Assembly: GCA_019634715.1 (NCBI GenBank)
Contig: JAHCAU010000008.1
Coordinates: 1-64,000 of the forward strand
Direction of reading: 5' to 3'
DNA length: 64,000 bases
Source: Lysobacter sp.
Lineage (GTDB): Bacteria; Pseudomonadota; Gammaproteobacteria; Xanthomonadales; Xanthomonadaceae
Every line of letters begins with the position of its first letter. The stretch's first letter is position 1. Of the stretch, positions 1 through 9,120 are shown piece by piece. The notes beneath the pieces were generated by a model. It searched no databases. It was not told where the DNA came from and saw only the letters and a list, made by a program, of their open reading frames with translations. Made by a program: the position numbers and the translations under genes.

Positions 1-104
1 CCCGGATATACGCTCGCAATCTCACCTTGGATCAACAAAGCGCTTGGCAACGGGGAGGAGTCCATATACGGGCTACGAATCGATTTGGCGTTTGTACCGA
101 TCCC

Positions 105-518
105 TCAAAGCAACCGCGTATCCGCGGGCGGGTTCCACCAGTTGTCGTTGCGGCCGTCGCAGTAGGTGGTGGGGGCGGAGACCAGATCGTCGGCGGCCAG
201 GTCGTCGAGGACGGCGACGCGGACGGAGAGGAAGCTGCCGCCGGCCTGTTCGATGTGGCCGTGGCCGTGGGTGGCGGTGCCGCAGGTCCTGCAGAAACGG
301 TGGTGGATCTCGAAGCCTTCGCCGGATTTCGCGTAGTCGGCGAGTTGCTCCTCGCCGGAAAGCAGGTCGAAGTCGTCGGGCTTGAGGCCCGGGATGTTCC
401 AGTTGCGCTGCTTCCAGCAGAAGCTGCAGTTGCACTTGCTGGTGCCGGCGGCGATGTCGAAGCGGACCTTGAACTTCACTGCGCCGCAGTGGCAGCTTCC
501 GGTGTGCTCGCGTGTCAT
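105..518 (-). CDS. GFA family (glutathione-dependent formaldehyde-activating-like) protein
   Basis: This 137-residue protein has the cysteine layout of the GFA/CENP-V fold: CxC at residues 9-11, CxCxxC at 29-34 and CxxC at 76-79. In that family seven cysteines hold two zinc ions. Members act on or bind glutathione thiol adducts, but most are untested, so the substrate here is unknown. I chose the ATG at 518 because it starts just before the first zinc motif (SCHCG) and follows an AGGACA element. The much longer open frame upstream of it is low-complexity shadow sequence from the neighbouring gene. It is a single gene, transcribed in the same direction as the membrane protein gene upstream. 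Family assignment is confident; function is not. Confidence 0.85.
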   Translation of the reverse strand: MTREHTGSCHCGAVKFKVRFDIAAGTSKCNCSFCWKQRNWNIPGLKPDDFDLLSGEEQLADYAKSGEGFEIHHRFCRTCGTATHGHGHIEQAGGSFLSVRVAVLDDLAADDLVSAPTTYCDGRNDNWWNPPADTRLL

Positions 519-648
519 GGATGTGTCCTGTGTCGGGGGAAAGTCGTGCGGTCGCGATGCCGTGAACCCGCGAGAGGGCGGGGCGCATGCGTCGCGTGCA
601 TGAGGGTCCCAGCTTATACGCTCGCCGGCCGGCGAGTCCGTGACACCG

Positions 649-1365
649 TCAGCCTCTCGGTTGCGCGCCCTCGTCCGCGGCCAGGCCGCCGCCGATGCCA
701 AGCCCCATGCCGACGCCCATCCCGGTGCCACCGCCCATGCCACCGCCGCCTCGTCCGCCACCACCGCCTTCGCGGCCGCCGTCGCCCTTGCCCTTGCCGC
801 CAGCGGAGGCCGGGCGGGTGGGACCCTGTCGCGGGATGTCGAGGCCGGCCGGCACCGGTTCGAGGTCGAGCACGCGGCGGATGAAGTCGCGCAGCGAGGC
901 GACGAGGGCATCGGTGTGGATGGGCCGGCCGGCGACGAGGTCGCTGGCGGCGCTGGCCGCAAGCCGCACCTGTTCCTCGGTGCCGAGCAGGAGGATGTCG
1001 GAAAGCGCGGCTTCCACGGCATCGCGCATGCGGCGCGAGCGGTCGCTGCTGGTGCCGGCAGACGTGGTCTCGTCGACGGCATCGTCGCCCTCGGCCGGTG
1101 CTGCCTGCCGCGTGGCGCGCTGCATCAGGTCGCGCAGGTGGGTGGGGTCGACGGCGAGGTCGCCGGTGAACGAACCGCCGAGCGTGCGGTAGGCCGCGAT
1201 CAGGGTACGCAGGCGCTCGTTGATCTGCCGGTTCTCGCGTTCGCGGCGCTGCTGCACGCGCTGCATCACCAGCAGGCGGATGCCGACGCCGACGAGGGTG
1301 ATCAGGACGATGCCCGCGATCGTCGACAGCACGGTCTCCCACGAACTGAAATCCAGATGGCGCAT
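649..1365 (-). CDS. Membrane-anchored protein with glycine-rich tail
   Basis: This 238-residue protein has an N-terminal hydrophobic helix (about residues 10-32, LSTIAGIVLITLVGVGIRLL) followed by a basic, helical cytoplasmic-looking region. The last 50 or so residues are almost all glycine with a few M, R and K, close to GGGMGGGTGMGVGMGLG. I do not recognise the family. The start at 1365 was chosen because it places the helix near the N-terminus and a GGGAG element lies just upstream; the open frame continues further upstream but with arginine-rich, non-biological composition. The central part has regularly spaced hydrophobics and could form a helical bundle. No catalytic motif is visible. 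Confidence 0.6.
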   Translation of the reverse strand: MRHLDFSSWETVLSTIAGIVLITLVGVGIRLLVMQRVQQRRERENRQINERLRTLIAAYRTLGGSFTGDLAVDPTHLRDLMQRATRQAAPAEGDDAVDETTSAGTSSDRSRRMRDAVEAALSDILLLGTEEQVRLAASAASDLVAGRPIHTDALVASLRDFIRRVLDLEPVPAGLDIPRQGPTRPASAGGKGKGDGGREGGGGGRGGGGMGGGTGMGVGMGLGIGGGLAADEGAQPRG

Positions 1366-1597
1366 GCGATGGCTCCCGGGGTTCGTCCGCATTGTAGGCA
1401 GGCGGACGCGGAATCCGGGCCGGGCGACGATGGTGCAGGCGCGATGAGGTCGGCGCGGGTTCATCGGCCGGATTGATCGTTCGGCCCATCGCATCAGTCA
1501 GCGTCAATCGCCTTGCTTGACGTCATCGCGCACGCGGCGTATCACTGGCGCTGGCGTGGCCACGCGCATGCGCGATCATCGGACGAGTGGATGCGAC

Positions 1598-2965
1598 ATG
1601 ACCAGGGAGTCCAGACAGCCAGTCGACGAGCAGGATGCGGACCTGCAGGGCGCGATCGGGCAGGGCGCCACGGTCGAGCAGGCCGCTGCCGAGCGCGACG
1701 ATCTCTACGCACGCATCATCGCTGCGCAGAACGAGATCGCCAGCCTCGCGCACGACCCCAACCGGGTGATCGAAGCGGTGATCGGCCGCGCCCAGGAACT
1801 CACGCGTTCCACCGGCGCCGCGGTGGAGATCGTCGATGGCGACGACATCGTCTACTGGGCCGCCTGCGGCAGCGCCAGCGGCCAGGTCGGCCTGCGCCTG
1901 CGCCTGCGCGAAAGCCTGTCCGGGCGCTGCATCGCCGAGAACCGCGTGCTGCGCTGCGACGATGCCGAGCACGACGAGCGCGTCAACCTCGAAGCCTGCC
2001 GGCGCGTCGGCCTGCGCTCGATGCTGGTGACGCCGCTGCTGCATGAAGGCCGGCCGTTCGGCGTGCTCAAGGTGATGTCGCCGTTCCCGTTCGCGTATCG
2101 CGAGCGCGACGTGCGCAGCATGGCGATGATGGCGACGCTGGTCGGCGCGGTGCTGGGCCATGCGATCCGGTATTCCGACCTGCTCGACGAGTACAACCAT
2201 CGCGTCGAAGCCGACCGCAGCGAGGCCCGGCGTCGCGAGGACAGCGTCGAAGCGGTGCGCGCGCTGATCCGCGACCACGGCATCGATATGGTGTTCCAGC
2301 CGATCGTGGCCCTGGACACCCGACGCATCTTCGCCTTCGAGGCCCTGTCGCGTTTTCCCGGCGACGCGCTCGCCCCGGATGCGTGGTTCGCGCGCGCGGC
2401 GGGCGTCGGGTTGGGCCTGGAGCTGGAACTGGAGGCCGCGGCGCTGGCGCTGGATCGTCTCGATGCGCTGCCGCATCCGTACCGTTTGTCGGTCAACGTG
2501 TCGCCGGACACGATCCTCTCGCCCGCCTTCGATGCGCTGCTCGCGCGCCACGACAACGCACGGCTGATGATCGAGATCACCGAGCACACCACGGTCGACG
2601 ACTACCGCCGGCTGCGCGAGCGTCTCGCGGCGCTGCGCGCGAAGGGCGTGCTGGTCGCCATCGACGATGCCGGCGCGGGCTTCGCTTCGTTGCGCCACAT
2701 CCTCCATCTCGATCCGGATGTCATCAAGCTCGACATCTCGCTCACCCGCGGCATCGACGGCGACACGCGCCGGCAGACGATGGTCTCGGCCATCCGCGCG
2801 TTTGCCGCCGGCACCAACGCGACCATCGTGGTCGAAGGCGTGGAGACCGAGGGCGAACAGCGCACGCTGCTCGGCCTGGGCATCGAATACGCGCAGGGCT
2901 ATCACCTCGCGCGGCCGGCGCGCTGGTGCGACGTGGCCGCGTCGCTGGGTGTCGCCGCGCGTTGA
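1598..2965 (+). CDS. GAF-EAL cyclic-di-GMP phosphodiesterase
   Basis: This 455-residue cytoplasmic protein has an N-terminal GAF-like sensor domain (roughly residues 45-190) and a C-terminal EAL domain (roughly 220-450). The EAL signature is at residues 248-250 (FEALSRF). The other residues used for metal and substrate binding are also present: N in SVNVSP, E in EITEHT, the DD pair in AIDDAGAGF, K in VIKLD, E in VVEGVE and Q in YAQGYHLARP. The domain is therefore expected to be active and to hydrolyse c-di-GMP to pGpG. There is no membrane segment and no GGDEF domain. The ATG at 1598 was chosen because the upstream in-frame residues look non-coding. The GAF ligand cannot be inferred. Confidence 0.88.
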   Translation: MTRESRQPVDEQDADLQGAIGQGATVEQAAAERDDLYARIIAAQNEIASLAHDPNRVIEAVIGRAQELTRSTGAAVEIVDGDDIVYWAACGSASGQVGLRLRLRESLSGRCIAENRVLRCDDAEHDERVNLEACRRVGLRSMLVTPLLHEGRPFGVLKVMSPFPFAYRERDVRSMAMMATLVGAVLGHAIRYSDLLDEYNHRVEADRSEARRREDSVEAVRALIRDHGIDMVFQPIVALDTRRIFAFEALSRFPGDALAPDAWFARAAGVGLGLELELEAAALALDRLDALPHPYRLSVNVSPDTILSPAFDALLARHDNARLMIEITEHTTVDDYRRLRERLAALRAKGVLVAIDDAGAGFASLRHILHLDPDVIKLDISLTRGIDGDTRRQTMVSAIRAFAAGTNATIVVEGVETEGEQRTLLGLGIEYAQGYHLARPARWCDVAASLGVAAR

Positions 2966-3180
2966 GCGCGCGGCGGCGCGACGCGGCGCGGATCGCGCGC
3001 GTCGTGTGTCGAGGATGCGCGCCGAGGCGGCGTGCGATGCGTTTTTTTGCCTGCGCCCCGTGCGCGCGTCGCGCGGGATGCGGTATCGTCGTGACGCCAC
3101 GTTGCGGCGTCCGGTGTTCCCCCGGTTGCGGAATCGATCGTCGGCACGGTCCCATTCGCGCAGGAGGATGTTTTCCGGAC

Positions 3181-3873
3181 ATGAACACCATGGCTGTCAC
3201 TCACGGCATACGCGGCGAGGATCCATCGATGGAGGTCCCGCCCATCGACGCGGCCGACGACGCGGGCATCGAACTGCCCCCGCTCGATTCGCCCGAATCG
3301 GTCACGCGCCTGATCGCCGACGCGCGTTCGGGGCAGGGCGCGGCCTGGGATCGCGTCTATTCGCTGCTCTACGACGACCTGCACCGCATCGCGCGTTCGC
3401 AGATCCGCCAGCGCACCTTCGGCCAGATCTCCGCCACCTCGCTGGTCAGCGAAGGCTGGCTGCGCCTGGTCGGCGCGCAGGTCGATGTCGAAAGCCGCAA
3501 GCACTACGTCGCGCTGGTCGCGCGCGCCATGCGCTACGTGCTGATGGACGAAGTGCGCCGCGGCATGGCCGCCAAGCGCGGCCAGGGCCAGTCCGACGTG
3601 CCGCTGGACGAAGGCATCGATGCCGGCGACGACTTCGTGCTGGAGGAGATGATCGCGCTCGATGCCGCGCTGACCCGGCTGTCGGCGATCGACGCGCGTC
3701 TGGGGCAACTGGTCGAGATGCGCTACTTCGGCGGCCTGGACGAACTGGAGATCGCCGAGGCCCTGGGCATCACCGATCGCACCGTGCGCCGCGACTGGCG
3801 CAAGGCCCGCGCCTTCCTGCTCACCCAGCTCGGCGACCGCACGCCCGGCCTGCTGCGCGACGGCGACGACTAG
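3181..3873 (+). CDS. ECF-like RNA polymerase sigma factor (TIGR02999 / Sig-70_X6 type)
   Basis: This 230-residue protein has a 45-residue acidic N-terminal extension, then sigma region 2 (about residues 50-130, with the SATSLVSEGWLRLVG helix) and sigma region 4 (about 165-220, with the helix-turn-helix LEIAEALGITDRTVRRDWRKA). The spacing and the pattern of the region 2 motif match the sigma factors often found beside Ser/Thr kinases in Xanthomonadales and Planctomycetes. The next gene downstream is such a kinase, 160 bases away and in the same orientation, so the two probably form one signalling unit. The ATG at 3181 is followed by an in-frame ATG three codons later; either could be used. Confidence 0.85.
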   Translation: MNTMAVTHGIRGEDPSMEVPPIDAADDAGIELPPLDSPESVTRLIADARSGQGAAWDRVYSLLYDDLHRIARSQIRQRTFGQISATSLVSEGWLRLVGAQVDVESRKHYVALVARAMRYVLMDEVRRGMAAKRGQGQSDVPLDEGIDAGDDFVLEEMIALDAALTRLSAIDARLGQLVEMRYFGGLDELEIAEALGITDRTVRRDWRKARAFLLTQLGDRTPGLLRDGDD

Positions 3874-4034
3874 CGGCGGAGGGTGTCCCGCAGCGCGGAT
3901 CTATGCTGCGCTGCAGCATCGATTTGGCTGGTCGGGTTAGCAGTTTTGCGGCATGGTATGGGGCGTCGCCGTACGCGCCGGGCTGGGGTCCGCGCGTCGG
4001 CGTCCGCCGCCCTCCGTCGCGAAGACCTGCCGCC

Positions 4035-6719
4035 ATGACGCCGCAAGACGCCATCGATCCCACCGCCCGGGCGTTGACGCTGTTCGACCATTACGCCGAA
4101 CTGTCGCGCGCGCAGCTGTCGGTGGCCCTGGCCGAACTGCAGATGCGCGACCCCGAGGCCTGCGTCGAACTGATGGCCCTGCTGGCGGCCGACGAACAGA
4201 CCTATTCCTTCGAATCGCCGCTGCGCTGGTACGCCGAGCGCGGCCGCGAAGCCGAGACCGGCGCGCGCCGCGCGATCTGGTCCGACGGCACCCGCCTCGG
4301 CGCATGGTGCATCGACGGCATCATCGGCCTCGGCGGCATGGGCGTGATCTACGCCGCGCACCGCGCCGACGGCCTGTACGAACGCGAAGCCGCGCTCAAG
4401 ACCATCCGCTCCGAACTGGCCTCGCCGATGCTGCTGCAGGCCTTCGGCAAGGAGCGCAGCCACCTCGCCAAGCTCGAACATCCGGCCATCGTCAGCCTGT
4501 TCGATGCCGGCATCAGCGACGACGGCCAGCCCTGGCTGGCGATGCAGCGCGTGAACGGCCTGCCGATCGACCAGTGGTGCGACGTGCACCAGGCCGACCT
4601 GCGCACCCGCGTGAAGCTGCTGGTCGACGCCTGCGATGCCATCAGCTACGCGCACGCGCACGGCATCCTGCACCAGGACATCAAGCCCTCGAACCTGCTG
4701 GTCACCGACGACGGCCGCGTGAAGCTGCTCGACTTCGGCCTGTCGGCGATGCTGTCGCCGCAGAACGAGGGCGCGTTCTCGCGCATCGGCGTCAGCGCCG
4801 GCTATGCCGCGCCGGAAGTCTTCCAGGGCGCGCCGCCGAGCGTGGCGATCGATGTCTACGCGCTCGGCGTCGTGCTCTATCGCCTGCTCTGCGACGGCTG
4901 GCCGCGACAGCCGGGCGTCGCCGGCGCACCGCCGGACGAGGTCGCCGCGCGCGCGCCGTCGCAGCTGGCCCTGCACGCCGACCTGCTGTGCGCACGCACG
5001 CGCGGCCTGGGCGGCGCGCAGGCGCTGTCGCGCGCGATGCACGGCGACCTCGACGCCATCGCCCTGCGCTGCGTGCGCCAGGCGCCTTACGAACGCTACG
5101 CCTCGGCCGCCGACCTGCGCGCCGACCTGCAGGCCTGGCTCGATCGCCGTCCGGTGGTCGCGCGCAACGGCGGCCTGGTCTACCGCGGCTCGCGCTTCGT
5201 GCGTCGCAACGGGGTCGCCTCGGCCGCCGCCGCCATGCTGCTGGTCGCTTCGGCCGCCGGCGGCAGCATCGCGCTCTACCAGCAGCACCGCGTGGGCGTG
5301 GAAGCGCGCAACGCCGAGATCCTCAACGGCCTGTTCGAGAAATCGCTGGGCGCGGCCACGCTGTCGTCGCTCGACGGCGCGCCGTTCGATTCCAATGCGC
5401 TGCTCGAGAACGCGGAGCGCCAGCTGCGCGCCGCGGCCGGTGCGGACAACCCGCGCCTGCTCGCGCGCGGCCTGTCCTCGCTCGCCCGCGCCTACCTGGT
5501 GCGCGGCGACGACGTACGCGTGCGCCGGCTGCTCGCCGAATCCAAGGCGCTCGGCGGCGGCAGCGCGCTGCAGAACGCCCGCGCCGACGCGGTGCAGGCG
5601 CACCTGCACAACCTCCGCGGCGAAGCGCCGCAGGCCGAACGCCTGGCGCAGGCCGGCCTGGATGCCGCGCGCGTCGCCGAGCCGGGCACCGAAACCGCGC
5701 TGCTGCGCCTGGAACTGCGCGGCCAGCTGGCGCGCGCGCGCTGGGAGCAGGGCGACAGCGAGGATGCGGTCGCCATCCTCAACCGCGCGGTGTCCGATGC
5801 CGCCGACCTCGGCGAGCCGGGTTCGCAGGCGCTGGCCGAACTGCTCGCCCTGCGCGGCGAAACCTACTTCCGCCTGCGCCGCGTCGATGCCGCCGAGCAC
5901 GACCTGCGTCGCGCGCTGTCGCATCTCGACGGCCACGGCCCGGCGATGCGCAACCACGTCCGCCGCCTGCTGTCGGCGACCCTGGTGCGCAACGGCTGCA
6001 AGGACGATGCGCACCATGTCGCCGCCGAATCGCTGGTCAGCAGCCTGCGCGTGTTCGGCCGCACCCATCCGGAAACCGGCCTGGCGTGGGCGACGATCAG
6101 CAAGTCCTGGTACCACTGCCGGCAGGACGAGCGGCGCACGCGCATCGCCTACGAACTGGCGCGTTCGATCCTCGGCCGCCGCTCGCTGGCCGAGCCGCAC
6201 GGTACCGCGCTCGCAGCCATGCATGCCGAGGATTCGACCGGCCAGCCGATGTTCGTCGTCCACGGCGGCGTGGTCGGCAGCGAGGCCCTGCCGCCGCTGA
6301 TGGCCACGATCCGCGTGGTCGGCCGTCGCGCCGGGGAGGGCGGCCCGCGGCCGCTCGCCGGCCTCGACGACGACCTCGCCCGCATGATCCGGCTCGGCGA
6401 ACGCCAGACCCTCGCGCAGCTGATCGTGCAGCCCGACGGCGCGGCCGGCGTGCGCGGCGAAGAGGCCGGCGCGCTGCCGGCCGATGCCCTTGCGATGGAA
6501 GCCGCGCAGCCGGCGATCGATCCCACCCTGCGCGAGTGGCTGCGCCGCGACGAAACCTCGTTCCTCACGTACTCGACCTACGTTCCCCGCGGCAGTGCGC
6601 TCGACACCGATCGCGCCAGCGGCCGCGCCGCGCGCACCGTGGCCCGCAGCGACGCACGCAGGCCGGTCGAGGCACCGAAGCCCGCCGCGCCGGTCGAAGC
6701 GGCGCCGGAACGTCGCTGA
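4035..6719 (+). CDS. Membrane serine/threonine protein kinase with C-terminal helical repeats
   Basis: This 894-residue protein has a short N-terminal region, a protein kinase domain (about residues 90-370), one membrane helix (about 394-415) and a long helical C-terminal part with TPR-like units. Kinase motifs are visible: the glycine loop GLGGMGVIY from residue 98, the ATP-binding lysine in AALKTIR (K122), HQDIKPSN from residue 213 and DFG from D233. The catalytic loop reads HQD, not HRD, so this is a non-RD kinase that would not need activation-loop phosphorylation in the usual way. It lies directly after a TIGR02999-type sigma factor, a common pairing. The periplasmic TPR part may sense a partner protein; substrates are unknown. 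Confidence 0.85.
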   Translation: MTPQDAIDPTARALTLFDHYAELSRAQLSVALAELQMRDPEACVELMALLAADEQTYSFESPLRWYAERGREAETGARRAIWSDGTRLGAWCIDGIIGLGGMGVIYAAHRADGLYEREAALKTIRSELASPMLLQAFGKERSHLAKLEHPAIVSLFDAGISDDGQPWLAMQRVNGLPIDQWCDVHQADLRTRVKLLVDACDAISYAHAHGILHQDIKPSNLLVTDDGRVKLLDFGLSAMLSPQNEGAFSRIGVSAGYAAPEVFQGAPPSVAIDVYALGVVLYRLLCDGWPRQPGVAGAPPDEVAARAPSQLALHADLLCARTRGLGGAQALSRAMHGDLDAIALRCVRQAPYERYASAADLRADLQAWLDRRPVVARNGGLVYRGSRFVRRNGVASAAAAMLLVASAAGGSIALYQQHRVGVEARNAEILNGLFEKSLGAATLSSLDGAPFDSNALLENAERQLRAAAGADNPRLLARGLSSLARAYLVRGDDVRVRRLLAESKALGGGSALQNARADAVQAHLHNLRGEAPQAERLAQAGLDAARVAEPGTETALLRLELRGQLARARWEQGDSEDAVAILNRAVSDAADLGEPGSQALAELLALRGETYFRLRRVDAAEHDLRRALSHLDGHGPAMRNHVRRLLSATLVRNGCKDDAHHVAAESLVSSLRVFGRTHPETGLAWATISKSWYHCRQDERRTRIAYELARSILGRRSLAEPHGTALAAMHAEDSTGQPMFVVHGGVVGSEALPPLMATIRVVGRRAGEGGPRPLAGLDDDLARMIRLGERQTLAQLIVQPDGAAGVRGEEAGALPADALAMEAAQPAIDPTLREWLRRDETSFLTYSTYVPRGSALDTDRASGRAARTVARSDARRPVEAPKPAAPVEAAPERR

Positions 6720-6773
6720 GCGCGACGTTTCGCCGCTGGCCGGCCTCTGCCGCCCGACCGAACGCCGCCGACC

Positions 6774-7487
6774 TCACGCCGCCGCGCGCAGGCGCAGGCC
6801 GACGCCGGGTTCGGTGACGATCCAGCGCGGCGACGCCGCGTCGTCGCCGAGCTTCTGGCGCAGCTTGCCGACGAGGATGCGCAGGTAGTGCGTGTCTTCC
6901 TGGTGCGTCGGTCCCCACACTTCGCGCAGTAGCTGCGGTTGCGTCACCACGCGGCCGGCGTGGCGCGCCAGCAGCGCGAGCAGGGCGTATTCCTTGCGCG
7001 TCAGCGCCAGCGGCTGGCCGTCCAGCGACACCTGCCGCAAGGCCATGTCCACGCGCAGCCGGCCGTCGTCGTAGACCGCTGAATCCGTCGAGGTCGTCTG
7101 CGCGGCCGACGCGTCGCGCAGCAGCGCGCGGATGCGCGCCATCAGTTCCGGCGTGCCGAAGGGCTTGGTCACGTAATCGTTCGCGCCGGCGTCCAGCGCC
7201 GCGACCTTGCCGGTTTCGTCCGCGCGCACGGACAGCACCAGCACCGGCACGGCGGACCATGCACGCAGTTCGTGCAGCACCTCGTGGCCGTCCATGTCGG
7301 GCAGGCCCAGATCCAGCACCACAAGATCGGCGCCATGCGTGGCGAGCAGCGCCAGCCCTTCGCGTCCGCTGTCGGCCAGGCGCACGGCATGGCCCTGCGC
7401 GCGCAGGCTGATGTCGAGGAAGCGGCGGATCTGCGGTTCGTCGTCGATCACCAGGATGCGCGCCGGCTGCGCCTGCGTCGTCGTCAT
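6774..7487 (-). CDS. kdpE: KdpE-like response regulator (OmpR/PhoB class)
   Basis: This 237-residue regulator has a receiver domain (DD at 15-16, phospho-acceptor D59 in VLDLGLPDMDG, K in YVTKPFG) and a C-terminal winged helix of the OmpR/PhoB class (RKEYALLALLARHAG, then the recognition region ending YLRILVGKLRQKLGDD). The HTHYLR pattern and overall sequence are typical of KdpE, which controls potassium transport genes. Its start overlaps the stop of the kdpD-like gene by four bases (ATGA), so the two are translationally coupled. No kdpFABC genes are present in the window. The divergent neighbour is kup, which makes kup the most likely target. Confidence 0.88.
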   Translation of the reverse strand: MTTTQAQPARILVIDDEPQIRRFLDISLRAQGHAVRLADSGREGLALLATHGADLVVLDLGLPDMDGHEVLHELRAWSAVPVLVLSVRADETGKVAALDAGANDYVTKPFGTPELMARIRALLRDASAAQTTSTDSAVYDDGRLRVDMALRQVSLDGQPLALTRKEYALLALLARHAGRVVTQPQLLREVWGPTHQEDTHYLRILVGKLRQKLGDDAASPRWIVTEPGVGLRLRAAA

Positions 7488-8929
7488 GCAAGCCCCTCCG
7501 CCGGCACGACGCGCGGGAGACGGATGCGCATGCGCGTGCCGCGCCCGTTCGGGCCGGGCAGGGCCTCCACGCTGCCCCCGTGCGCGCCGATCATGCCGCG
7601 CGCGATGGTCAGCCCCAGTCCGGTGCCGTTGCGGCCGCGATCGCCACGCTCGACCGAATGGAACATGTCGAAGATGCGTGCGCGATCTTCCTCGGGAATG
7701 CCCGGGCCGGCGTCGTCGACTTCGATGATCGTTTCATCGCCTTCGTCGTGCGCGCGGATGCGCACGGCATCGCCGGGCGGCGAGAACTTCACCGCGTTCT
7801 CGACGAGGTTGAACAAGGCTTGTTCGACCAACGCCGGATGCACCCACAGCGGCGCCAGCGCAGGCATCGCCCCGGTGTCGATGCGCGTGCCGGGCAGGCA
7901 GGCGGCGATGCGCGAAGAGGTGGCGCCGATCAGTTCGTCCACGCCCACCCAGTCGCGCTGCAGGGTCAGCCCGCCGTGCCCCAACCGGGTCATGTCGAGC
8001 AGGTTCTGGATGTAGCGATCGAGCCGTTCGCCTTCGCTGCGGATCGTGCGCAGGAGTTCATGTCGGTCTTCGTCCGGCATGCGCTCGCCATAGTGTTCCA
8101 GGCTCGACGCCGAACCGATAATGCCGGCCAGCGGCGAGCGCAGGTCGTGCGAGACCGACGACAGCAGCGCGTTGCGCAGGCGCTCGGTCTCGCCGGACAC
8201 GCGCTGGGCTTCCAGATCGGCGGCGAGCCGCGTGCGGATCAACGCCTGCGCGATGTCCTCGGCCATCGTCTGCACCAGCGCCTGCCGGCCGCTGTCGAGC
8301 GCGTCGCTGCCGCCGCGCAGTTTCAGTCCGATCGTGCCCAGCGTGCGATCCGGCGCGCGCAGCGGCAGGAACCACCAGCCATGCTGCGCCGGCGTCGCGG
8401 AGGTCGCGATGTCGTCCGCGTCGAGGCGCAGCCAGACCTCCGCGTTGAGATGCGCATCGAGCACCGTGCACACAGCATCGGCGATGGCGTCGTCGTCCAC
8501 GGCCATCGTCAAGCGCTGTGCCAGTGCCTGTCGCGCGGCGGCCAGCCGCGCGGCATCGCGGAGCGCGTCCACCTGCATCGCCAGGCGCGAGGCCAGCCGC
8601 CCGGCCAGCAGCGCGGCGGCGAGGAACATCGTGACCGAGGCCATGCCGTGCGATGCCGAGATGTACAGCGTGTAGCGCGGCTCGATGAAGAAGAAGTTGT
8701 AGGCGAGGAAACACAGCACGGCGGTCAGCACCGCCGGTCCGGTGCGCGTGCGCGCGGCCACCACCAGCACGGCCAGCATGAACACCAGCGAGAGGTCGTC
8801 CACGCCGGCCCAGCGTTCGGCCAGCGCGGCGACGCCGGTCGCCAGCGCGCTGCCCGCGCAGGCCAGCGCGTAATCGCGCGGACGGGCGTCGGCGGAGCGG
8901 AGCAGGGCGATGTCGCGCGATTGAGGCAT
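7484..8929 (-). CDS. KdpD-like sensor histidine kinase lacking the N-terminal Kdp/Usp domains
   Basis: This 481-residue protein starts directly with four membrane helices of the DUF4118 type (about residues 25-115), continues with a GAF-like domain and ends with HisKA (phospho-acceptor H261 in [12 protein letters not shown]) and HATPase domains (N-box [14 protein letters not shown] boxes [10 protein letters not shown] and [11 protein letters not shown]). A full KdpD is near 890 residues and begins with a Walker-type KdpD domain and a universal stress protein domain; both are absent here. The ATG at 8929 is favoured because upstream codons add only basic low-complexity residues. The gene overlaps kdpE and is divergent from kup. 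Without the cytoplasmic input domains it may sense membrane or potassium state only through the helices and GAF domain. Confidence 0.85.
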   Translation of the reverse strand: MPQSRDIALLRSADARPRDYALACAGSALATGVAALAERWAGVDDLSLVFMLAVLVVAARTRTGPAVLTAVLCFLAYNFFFIEPRYTLYISASHGMASVTMFLAAALLAGRLASRLAMQVDALRDAARLAAARQALAQRLTMAVDDDAIADAVCTVLDAHLNAEVWLRLDADDIATSATPAQHGWWFLPLRAPDRTLGTIGLKLRGGSDALDSGRQALVQTMAEDIAQALIRTRLAADLEAQRVSGETERLRNALLSSVSHDLRSPLAGIIGSASSLEHYGERMPDEDRHELLRTIRSEGERLDRYIQNLLDMTRLGHGGLTLQRDWVGVDELIGATSSRIAACLPGTRIDTGAMPALAPLWVHPALVEQALFNLVENAVKFSPPGDAVRIRAHDEGDETIIEVDDAGPGIPEEDRARIFDMFHSVERGDRGRNGTGLGLTIARGMIGAHGGSVEALPGPNGRGTRMRIRLPRVVPAEGLA

Positions 8930-9013
8930 GCGTATGGGGCGTGTCGTGTCTTGTCTGGAGCGGCCAGGCATTGTCGCGTGCATGCGCGTTCGCGCGCGTG
9001 CGCCGAAGCGAAG

Positions 9014-9065
9014 AATTTACGCCGAATTTACGCGAACGCGGCGAATACGGCTGTCGCCTTTACGC
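9014..9065. promoter_or_regulatory. Phased TTTACGC direct repeats between kdpD and kup
   Basis: TTTACGC occurs at 9016-9022 and 9027-9033, exactly 11 bases apart, inside two tandem GAATTTACGC units. A third TTTACGC lies at 9059-9065, 32 bases after the second. Direct repeats spaced by one helical turn are the usual binding pattern for OmpR-class regulators. The site lies between the divergent kdpD and kup starts, so KdpE binding is a reasonable inference. Confidence 0.5.
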
Positions 9066-9120
9066 CGCCCGGACGGACACTGCGCGCCATCTCCGCTCCG
9101 GGCCATGGCCCCCGTCCCTC

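Noticed and set aside
1..104. Possible end of a gene at the left edge
   Set aside because: The short frames here have no recognisable pattern and no clear link to a neighbour.
3870..6263. 797-residue open frame on the minus strand opposite the Ser/Thr kinase
   Set aside because: High GC at third positions of the kinase gene keeps this antisense frame open. Its product is Q/R/A/V-rich and has no domains, while the plus strand has a full kinase.
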